Assembly: GCA_964030475.1 (NCBI GenBank)
Contig: CAXIPT010000007.1
Span: forward strand, 5,313,727-5,377,726
Direction: 5' to 3'
DNA from: Tethya wilhelma
Lineage: Eukaryota; Porifera; Demospongiae; Tethyida; Tethyidae
DNA: 64,000 nt
The stretch's first letter is position 1. Every line of letters starts with the position of its first letter. Below, piece after piece: positions 56,093 through 64,000 of the stretch. Position numbers and translations under genes: made by a program. The notes below the pieces were generated by a model, which worked only from the letters and a program-made list of their open reading frames with translations, did no database searches and had not been told where the DNA came from.

Positions 56093-58770
56093 TCAGTCCT
56101 CTGATTCAGAGTTAGAGGATGCATCTTCTAAGAAAATAGACTTGAGTTTCTCCTGTTCTTCAAGAGTAAAACCAGCTGATACCAAGTAGCCAGACATATT
56201 ACCATACCTGACAGAGAGAGAACACCAGATAGAAACTGACAAGAGAAAAAATGGCCACATATAGCTACCTGTTGTACCATAGAGTCATTACTGAAGTGTG
56301 CTATCATAAACAATAACATATTGTGGGTAAATTTGGCAAATTCTGCAAATCGTCCAACAGTTTTATATGCAAACACTTGCATAAACAATACAGCGTGCAG
56401 AATTTAATTGCCAAAATTTAAAATTGCCAATCATGCTAGAATGCGAATTCACCAAATTTTAAGCCCACCAAATTTACCTACTATAATTATGGTAACACAT
56501 ATGTAAAGGCTATTTTCATTCACTTAAGCATCAACTGATTTTAATTTCAAATAGCAAATTTTATGTAGCTTGCCATACATTGAGTATTGTGATCACTCTA
56601 CTTGTGGGGCTAATATAGTAGAAGTGCAGCCAGGCTGTTTACGTCAATCACTCAATTTACTACAAACCTCAGAGGAAGGAAGTACAGAGCCACATTTAAC
56701 CACAAGTGACCACTCTTTAGAATTCTGATTAAAGGAGCCACGTCAATTAAGGACAGGCTCAGACATGATCTCCACAGGAAGGAACCATCTAGCTATGGAT
56801 TCCAGTAAACTACGTCTTTCCAAAAACAATGACTCATTTCAGGAAGCATCTACTCATCCACAAAGTGGCAACATAAGCCACATCTTTCCTTCCACCAAAG
56901 AGCCACCTAGACAGCTGTCTACACTCAAAGCTACCATGCAAGCTCAGTCATATAGCCTCTTCTAGTTACTAGCTAAAGTCCATCTGGTTTGAGAATGCCA
57001 CCAGAAAAGCAAACAAAAGAATGGGGAGAATGAGCACTTTCCAATGGTGCTTGAAATTTTTCAATCAATTGGATATTTAAAAAGTTATTCAATTTTTTCT
57101 ACCGGCATTCTCAAACCAGATGGACTTTAGCTAGCTCACTTTTTGTTGACTTCTTTCAGCACTTCCCTCATGGTGTCTGCATCCGCCTTGGTGAACTCCT
57201 TCTTGAAGCCATAGCGACCAACAGTCTCTCTATAGAGACGCTCACGGATGGGAGCCAAACCAGCCTGTACAGTAGTGTATGAGGTCAAAAAAAAATAATA
57301 CACTCACTGATTCAATATGACATCAGGGTTAAATATAGCAACAATGATTAGATCACAATGTAGAAGAGTCACTACATGACATTATTCCTACAAGTACAAT
57401 AGTCCAAGAGTGCCCTCCAAGATAAGGAGACTGTTGCAGTACTAAATATCTCCCTATATAGTGTACCTCACCAGCACATTTGATACTAGGTGGCTTATGC
57501 AATAATGGTCAATAATGGTCATAATAGTGGTCAATAGTGGGCATACATTTGACAATAATGGTATGCCTTGGACATTATTGGTACACTACTATGAACAATT
57601 CTTCACATGTGAAAATACAAACAGAACCTCATGAGAAGAGGATAACCTCTCTACAAAGGTCAAACAAGCCCAAGCTTTAAAGTGTCCTTTGTTTGGAGGA
57701 TTATTAAAGATCTCAAAAGATTGACAAAAATAATTGCAACTGAAACTAAACTGACCTCAGATGCTGCATAATCCTGAGATATGACTTCATCGTCCACTTC
57801 CAGACATCCTAGGATCACCGCAATAATGACCCCTGTCCGATCCTTGCCGTGAGCACAGTGCACCAACACGGGTACATTGTCCCCTTCAATAATCAATCTC
57901 AGTATATCCGAAACGGCCGGCTTTGTATACTCCAGTATATCAAAGTACTGCTTGGAAAGAGTTTGGTTGTTCACGACGAGCCAGTTAAAGAACCGCACAA
58001 AGAGATGAACACCAAACAACCAGTCTGTGAAGGCCAGGATGAGGGAGATGTAGCGTACGAAGAAATTGACTTGAGAAAAGACGTACCATATCAAGTCCAT
58101 GGTCATCAAATTTACAAGATAACGTCGGCCATGCTTTTTCCCGTCCGTTTCATCAACCGATTCACTTGTGGTTGAAGGACTGACAGCGGCTGTTTTTCTT
58201 CTTTTAGCAGCTTTGCTCCATCTTGGTGGAACCCATTCCTTCACTTTACCTTTCTTTACGATGTAAGGATCGTAACTATCGTCCAAAATTTTCTCTCCTT
58301 CGGCTTTTTCGTATTCTTTTGTTCTTCGCAGATCGATGATTGTCTTAATGCCCAATTCGTGGAAAGTGTGCTTCTCTTTCTCAGTAAGGAAATCTGTTCT
58401 TGATGAACGAAAAAGTTGTCCATTTTTTATTCTCTTTCCATGTTTATTTCGAAGTCCTTTTCCACCTGCTTGCCTGAAGTTGGGTAGATTTTTAAACACA
58501 GGTTCAACATCCATGTGTGGGGTACACTGTGGAAAAAAAAAAAGATTGCAAAACTTATACACTATCAACTGAGTCAGCACAAATGTTAGCTTTCTATTTA
58601 ATACGCACCTCTTCTCTCAAGTCTTTCAGTTGCTGCAATGCTTTTCTCTGCAATAGGTCGTCCAGCCAAACTGCAAGGCCGTAGATAGACACAACCACCG
58701 CCACTATAGAGGCTGCAGTCCCGTAAGGACTGTACCAGAAGTTGTAAAACGCCTGTACAACTACATCCAT
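56093..58770 (-). CDS. Membrane-anchored Y_phosphatase3-type tyrosine/lipid phosphatase
   Basis: Exons 58609-58770, 57756-58526, 57140-57264 and 56093-56207, giving 390 aa. The N-terminus has one membrane segment (TAASIVAVVVSIYGLAVWL). FRQAGGKGLRN, LFRSSRTDFLTEKE and IKTIIDLRRTKEYEK (possible general acid D119) are followed by a hydrophobic stretch (about 197-240) and the P-loop VHCAHGKDRTG (C278, R284). AGLAPIRERLYRE and YGNMSGYLVSAGFT complete the C-terminal pattern of this family, which is best known from bacterial and fungal secreted or intracellular enzymes. Exon 3 reads into a stop shortly after its donor, so skipping the last splice would give a protein lacking the final helix. An upstream in-frame ATG at 58884 overlaps the RAD1 start and is less likely. 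The substrate is unknown. Confidence 0.82.
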
Positions 58771-58882
58771 AGCAAAACTTTTGATAGGTGACCTTTTAGT
58801 TGGAGGTGGGACTTGACTGATTCTTAAAGAAGCCCACCAACAAGCAAAGCAAGCAAGGGTAAAACTGCAACTGCTGAACTGC
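58771..58882. promoter_or_regulatory. 112-bp divergent promoter, phosphatase/RAD1
   Basis: Opposed start codons at 58770 (-) and 58883 (+). No TATA box. An upstream minus-strand ATG at 58884 would overlap the RAD1 ATG within the palindrome catg. Confidence 0.5.
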
Positions 58883-61556
58883 ATGTCTCGAGTTACTCAG
58901 CAGAGTCAGGATGAAAGCAACTACATCCTTGTGGCCAGGATGGACAATGCGAGGAACCTATCCTCCATCCTCAAGGCTGTCAACTTCAGAGAGGCAAGCT
59001 TTTCACTCTTTCATCCCTGCCATTTTGTAGCTAGCTAGACTGTAAAGTGGTGATTTCTTTTCTCTTCAGACTGCTACATGTTTTATCAGTAGTAATGGTA
59101 TCAAAGTGACAGTAGAACAGGCCAAGTGTGTTCAAGCAAATGCTTTCATCCAAGCGGCCATCTTCCAACACTTTTCCTTCCAACCCGATGCCCCTGCAGT
59201 CTTCAGAATCAACCTAAATGCACTCATAGTGAGTTACGCCGACCTTAGTCTCTGTAGCCAGACTTTCAGCAAAAAATGGGAGACTATATCTGCACAGTTA
59301 GTTGAAGAAGACTTTTTTATTTTATTTTTTACAAATTTCTCTTCTGTTTTGTAGGAATGTTTGAATATCTTTGGAGGAGGTGGGGGTGGTGGTCAGGAGC
59401 CTCACCACACGGCACTGAAGATGTGTTATGCTGGTCACGGACATCCTCTTACACTACTGTAAGAGTAGTTATAGTCTACAGCTCCTTTTTGAGTAGAAGA
59501 ATAGCCACTTGCTGTATCTTATTCTAACAATTTTTTGTGCTGTGTCCACAGCCTAGAGGAGTCTGGCGTTCTCACTGACTGTAGCATCCAGACAGAAGAA
59601 GCTGACGAAACTCTAGACTTTGACTTCACCAGTGCCAACGTCGTCAACAAGATCATCATGGACGCAGAGTGTCTGCGAGAGGCGTTCATGGAATTGGACA
59701 TGAGCAGTGACGTACTGGAGATATTGCTGTCTCCCTCCAGTCCCTATTTCAGACTCACCACATATGGCTATGCTGGCACAACACAGGTTAAGTTGCAAGT
59801 CCATAATAATTATTGTGTGTCTTCATTCCCACCCCCCAACAGATTAGCTGCTCTTTTACGAGTTGATTGTGCATGTATGTATGTATGTACAGATTGATTA
59901 TCCCAAAGACTCAGATGCAATGGAAGTTTTTGAATGCGAAAAGACACAAGCCAACAAGTGAGACAAAATTAAAGAGTAACCTATCTGTAATTATTAATTG
60001 AAAGTCAATCTAGTTTCTTTTTAATTCATGACATACTACCTTGCATGGATGTAGGTACAAGTTGGTCTTGCTCAAGCCTTGCACAAAGGCCCTGAGTCAA
60101 TCGACCAAGATCTCTCTTCGCATGGACCATCGTGGGTTCCTTTCTCTCCAGTGCATGCTCCTCACGGAAGACAAACAGATCTGCTTCGTGGAATACTTGG
60201 TAAGTAGCACATGATTGTGTAGTTCAAGATTGTCTCGATTTTATAATGCACCAAGGCTAGCTCTTAAAATAATTAATATTATAATAATTATTATATTAAT
60301 TTTACAAGTAGTAAAAATTTTGTAAAAAATAAGCAGCATGACTATATACTTCATTTCAGTCACTTAGCTGGACATATGCATGCCCCAGCTCATTATTTTG
60401 GTCAATATATATAGTCATACAATCTTCAGCTACATGGTTTGCAATGGGGATGAAATAACAGCAAGCATGCAGGTACGTATAAAACCTATGTGAGATTATG
60501 AGACTTAGGCAAAAAAAATGAAGTAGTCATGTGCCGGAGTTCCGAGTCTTGCCTTGTTTCATTGCTTTTTAGAGCACTGCCCATTCCTACACTGCTTATT
60601 TTTACAAAATTTTTACTACTTGTTCATTCACTTTTTTCAACACTAAGGTGTTCAAAACACATTATAAAATTACCCTTCCGAGGGCTTGCTAAATTTTGTA
60701 GACTTTTTGGTAAATTTTGACATTTTTAAAATTAAAAATGAAAAAAAATTGCTAAAAAATAACATGCTGCTTTTGCCAGAAAAAAATTATCATCTTTAGA
60801 ATGTAAGAATTTTTCGAAAATTTTAGCTAAACAAAGTGAAATGTTGCATATCTCCAAAATTATGAAGAGTATACAAATTTGTACACTTTCAAATTTTAAA
60901 GGGTGTACAAATTTGTACACTCACTCAAGATGTAAAAATTTGTACAAATTTATATACCATTGGTCAGGTCAAGGGTGTATAAATTTGTATACCCATGTCA
61001 GAATTCACACACCTTTGTTCAACTTTGGACACTTTATGTAAGATTTTGTCAAGATTTGAAATAATTAAGACTTGTATGCTGAAATTTTACAAAAACTTAA
61101 TGAATTTTAGCACCCTCTCATATAAACGGAAGACCAATTCCATAATGTGTTAAGTACGATTTTGACAAAAATTACCATTTTCCAATTACACAAGTAAACC
61201 ATATCATTTGAAAGCTCTCATCACTCAACTGTCCAAGGGAGGCCTCTATGCATGTTTGAAGGCTTAGTTATCTTTCTCTGAGAGTTTATAAGCATGAACA
61301 TTTTGTATTGTGTCAATGGGACAGTCGGCCCATTCCTACTATACGTACTACCGTACGTATGATTATGGCATCTTTTTTCATAATATTATTAGTATAATAT
61401 TAATTATATGCATGCACAAAATGGGAATCCCCTTATAGGCATTGTCATGCATAATGAATTAATCATACCAATTAACTTGTAAATCATTTATAATTGTTTT
61501 AACATTCTCAGTGTGTTCCAGATGAAGACTATGATGACAATAACCAAGAGACATAA
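58883..61556 (+). CDS. RAD1: RAD1, 9-1-1 checkpoint clamp subunit
   Basis: Seven exons: 58883-58993, 59070-59228, 59355-59458, 59552-59786, 59893-59957, 60055-60199, 61512-61556, giving 287 aa, close to the vertebrate length. NARNLSSILKAVNFRE, TATCFISSNGIKVT, AKCVQANAFIQAAIFQ, ADETLDFDFTSANVVNKII, LREAFMELDMSSDVLEI, SPYFRLTTYGYAG, IDYPKDSD and ICFVEYLCVPDE follow RAD1 along its whole length. With RAD9 and HUS1 it forms the DNA-damage clamp loaded onto recessed ends to activate ATR. The first intron begins GCAAGC after GAG, a GC-AG intron. The last intron (1.3 kb) is much longer than the rest and carries gtacaaatttgtac-type repeats. No defects seen. Confidence 0.93.
60200..61511. repeat. Long last intron of RAD1 with palindromic ACAAATTTGT repeats
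   Basis: Between about 60870 and 60995 the motif (gta)tacaaatttgtacac occurs several times in slightly varied form, each itself palindromic. No nested gene seen. Confidence 0.6.
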
Positions 61557-61807
61557 AGGGTGATGAATGAAATTATGTCAACAACGTAATTAACAAAAAT
61601 TAATTAATTGACACCAACTAACATTACAAAGTGAATTCTGTTCAGCATTGATTATTCCTGTTCATCAAGCATCAAAACATGATTTGATTACTGTTCTATT
61701 AAATTTTTATGTCCATATAATAAGATGAGCAGCGCATTGTTAATCAAAATTAATGAATTCTAATGATGATTGCTATAGCGATTAGCAATTACATAACAAT
61801 ACCCCCT

Positions 61808-64000
61808 CTACCACCAGGGGGGCCCTCTTGGATACATTGGGGGGCCATACCTACTGTCTCGGTTATGATCGGAAAAATCATAATACCCCCTTACCACATA
61901 GTGTGGAGGGGGACCCAGGTGGGTCATGTGATGATGAGGGGGTGTGGCAGATCCATACACTTGTGGGTGTGGTTGCCACGGAGACGGCGGCCCCCTAAAG
62001 GAACCCGGCAGAAGGGGTCGAGATAACAAGGGGGGTGAATGAGGGGGGTACGATGGATGAAAGAATCGCTGTCCGGGGGCACCCCCCCAATTATTAACAA
62101 AAGGAGGGGATCCAATATCAGGGGGGTGTCTGGGGGGGAGCAGCGGTTGTGTCCTGGTACCCCTCGAACTCTCTCTCGCCAACAAGAGAACAGAACGTGG
62201 TGAATCTGGTGGCGTGCTAGAAGGTGAAGGAGGGGAGGGGGGAAGAATTGGAGAGGGTTTTCGATTCTGCTGCTGCTGTTGCTGTTCTTTGTTGGTTTGT
62301 TTTGAATCGTCCGTCTTATCGATTCGTTGCTTTTTTGATTCTGGTATTTCCACTTCAGAGCCACTTTTGCCGTCGTCATTGGTTGAGGGTCGCTTGCTAC
62401 CGGCAACAACCCTTGCAATGACCGTCCTAGGCTTACTAGCTGGTTTTGTGGAATCAGAAGGCCCTGGTGCTAATGTAGGTTTAGGGACTTTACCAGTTGT
62501 GATGGATGTAGAAATTTTGCTAGCTGACAATGTTGAAGATTCGCTATCAGATTTGCTGGGAGAGAAGCCAGCACGTTTAAGACTCTTTGCTAGCGATTTA
62601 AGTTTGGGACCAATAACGTCGGGACTAGTGCACTTCTTAGAGGGTACCGACTTTTCTGGTGTCACAGGTGAGGTTACCAGCGCAGTAGTGCTAGTTGGAC
62701 CAGAGTTACTTGAAGGTGGAGTGGACTTATTCGAGCTTTGTTCGGGTTTTAGCCCTTTTGAAACAGACGAGAGCAGATCGGCAAGGATTGGTGTGGGCTT
62801 CGTAGAAGTTGCGTCATTTTGTAATCGACACTCCGGTGAAGCTATTGCTGACCTTACATGAGACTTTTGTTTCCGTATTGGCTTCAGTTGTGTTGACAAA
62901 GACACGAGTTTTTTCTCTTTTGTTTTCTTCTTCATCTCGGACTTATTCTCCGGTGAGGGTGAGGGTGACTCGGATACATAATCCCTACCTTTCTCAATCG
63001 GGACTTGGACAACTGATGGGACTTTGCTCACTAGCAGTTTCATCTTTTTGAAATGACCGTCCACGATTCTTATTTTAGCTGGACGAGGGGATTGTACGGA
63101 GGGAGGTGAAGCAGCCATCAAAATATCGTGACATTCAAGCGTAGAAAAATCCGGATCACTACTGGAGAAAGTGTCCAGCGATGTAGGACGTGGGCGCTTC
63201 TTACCAGTGCTAGCAGGTTCAGGTGGTGAAAATGGAGACTCTTGACTCACGCTGGTTCCTACCGTTGATCCAGGTGAATTGTCTCTCGGTTTCTCGCTAG
63301 AAGAAGCCTCGCCATCAAGGAGCAGATCTTTGGCAGGCGACTGAGCAGCTTTCTCCCGAGCTTCTTCATTTCTTACCAGTTCTTCCAGCTCGTCACAAGA
63401 CCACGTAGACTCCTCAGACACTGGAGAATAATTGCAGTCTTCTAGCATACGAGTCTTCACTGCTAGCTCATCTTCACTCTTCATCGTGGAGCAACTAACA
63501 CCAGCTGTCTCTAGGTCTGTGGTGGCACTTTTAGACTCTTCTGCCAAACTTAACAATGGCGATTTCTTAGGACTATTGGCTACCAGTTCTTCCAACTCTT
63601 CACTAGACCATGTCGTCTCAGACAAGGTGGAATCATCCATCACAGACACCTTCACTGAAGGCTCATCTTTGTCCTTTACACCAGAGCTGCTCACATCGGC
63701 TGTCTCTCGGTCTACAATGGTGGTGGCACATTTTGACTCTTCTGTAAATTCTAAAGGATTTGACGGTGACATTTTGTTTGGAGTACTGGTGACAGGTGTT
63801 CCACTACCATCATCATTGATGGCTGCACAGTCGTCTTCAGAAGTAGAATCATCGTAAAGCAACTTCCACTCCTTGCCTGGTGAAGCGTTTGAAACGGATA
63901 CGGTGCTACCACAATCTGACTTCACGTCAAAGCTTGAAACGCTCCCTTCATTCACGTCTGACAGTCTTCTCCTTCCACTCCATCTCTCTTCGTCTGTGGA
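61808..64000 (-). CDS. Unrecognised Ser/Lys/Pro-rich protein, 3' part of gene
   Basis: Open reading frame on the minus strand from the window edge (or an acceptor CCACAG at about 63994) to the stop at 61808, over 720 residues; the start lies outside. The N-terminal part contains two copies of a segment of about 60 residues, each with TWSxxELEELV (TWSSEELEELVANS and TWSCDELEELVRNE) and an upstream EESKxATT. Further on are basic stretches (KKKTKEKKLVSL, RPAKIRIVDGHFKKMKL), a poly-Q run (EQQQQQQQ) and a C-terminal Pro-rich/aromatic tail (PPSPWQPHPQVYG, YDFSDHNRDSRYG, ending RGPPWW). It looks nuclear and largely disordered, perhaps chromatin- or transcription-linked. No named family can be assigned. 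Confidence 0.7.
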   Translation of the reverse strand, partial: STDEERWSGRRRLSDVNEGSVSSFDVKSDCGSTVSVSNASPGKEWKLLYDDSTSEDDCAAINDDGSGTPVTSTPNKMSPSNPLEFTEESKCATTIVDRETADVSSSGVKDKDEPSVKVSVMDDSTLSETTWSSEELEELVANSPKKSPLLSLAEESKSATTDLETAGVSCSTMKSEDELAVKTRMLEDCNYSPVSEESTWSCDELEELVRNEEAREKAAQSPAKDLLLDGEASSSEKPRDNSPGSTVGTSVSQESPFSPPEPASTGKKRPRPTSLDTFSSSDPDFSTLECHDILMAASPPSVQSPRPAKIRIVDGHFKKMKLLVSKVPSVVQVPIEKGRDYVSESPSPSPENKSEMKKKTKEKKLVSLSTQLKPIRKQKSHVRSAIASPECRLQNDATSTKPTPILADLLSSVSKGLKPEQSSNKSTPPSSNSGPTSTTALVTSPVTPEKSVPSKKCTSPDVIGPKLKSLAKSLKRAGFSPSKSDSESSTLSASKISTSITTGKVPKPTLAPGPSDSTKPASKPRTVIARVVAGSKRPSTNDDGKSGSEVEIPESKKQRIDKTDDSKQTNKEQQQQQQNRKPSPILPPSPPSPSSTPPDSPRSVLLLARESSRGTRTQPLLPPRHPPDIGSPPFVNNWGGAPGQRFFHPSYPPHSPPLLSRPLLPGSFRGPPSPWQPHPQVYGSATPPHHHMTHLGPPPHYVVRGYYDFSDHNRDSRYGPPMYPRGPPWW

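Noticed and set aside
57136..57139. Stop codon after KEVNKK as the true end of the phosphatase
   Set aside because: A GTGAGC donor overlaps it, and an in-phase exon at 56093-56207 supplies YGNMSGYL, which belongs to the family's C-terminus. Kept only as a possible short isoform.
58771..58884. N-terminal extension of the phosphatase from the ATG at 58884
   Set aside because: It would overlap the RAD1 start codon within catg and adds Cys-rich residues with no role. The ATG at 58770 directly precedes the membrane segment.
1..64000. tRNA or rRNA genes
   Set aside because: No cloverleaf with A/B boxes or conserved rRNA stretch was recognised on either strand by eye; a covariance-model scan would be needed to exclude them fully.

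Overview
The window is animal nuclear DNA: AT-rich, with short GT-AG introns (mostly about 60-250 bp), many CA/GT microsatellites, short inverted-repeat elements and a decayed Penelope-like fragment. The genes are metazoan (PHETA/sesquipedalian, RAD1, CASTOR-type arginine sensor, flagellar DRC10, PLCXD). The compact introns, general texture and unusual gene families suggest an early-branching animal, most likely a demosponge. That assignment is inference and is not proven by the window. All splice models here were built by hand from reading frames, GT/AG signals, phase agreement and comparison between paralogs.

Layout. 1-1440 is non-genic. A divergent pair follows: a PHETA-like PH-domain gene (-) and a small two-exon gene with an N-myristoylation-type start (+). 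From 4.3 to 19.7 kb lies a head-to-tail array (all -) of four 12-exon genes for secreted proteins of about 772 aa, with a putative clan GH-D-like TIM barrel. A fifth, diverged copy sits at 42.1-46.9 kb. One array member carries an internal 1.19-kb tandem duplication of exons 3-7. Another has a 1-nt frameshift in exon 10.

From 21.8 to 38.6 kb lies a second array (all -): four intact three-exon genes and one truncated, frameshifted pseudogene of arthropod-type hemocyanin/prophenoloxidase-like copper proteins. The four intact genes keep all six copper-binding histidines and a CGWPQNM thioester-like region. Their flanks are also duplicated, and three share a promoter block with a TATA box and an 8-bp inverted repeat.

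From 39.3 to 40.5 kb are a degenerate glycosidase exon 9 and a decayed Penelope-like GIY-YIG fragment. Then come a PLCXD-like gene (-), the fifth glycosidase-like gene (-), DRC10 (+, divergent from it), a CASTOR-like gene (-) with a duplicated exon 4, a membrane-anchored Y_phosphatase3-type phosphatase (-) divergent from RAD1 (+), and the 3' part of an unrecognised low-complexity protein gene (-) running off the right edge.

Reading: single-copy housekeeping genes flank an expanding island of two tandem families, a secreted glycosidase-like family and a leaderless type-3 copper oxidase family. Glycosidase-like copies lie on both sides of the oxidase array, so the oxidase cluster probably expanded inside an older glycosidase-like locus. 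A joint role, for example in defence or matrix modification, is speculation.
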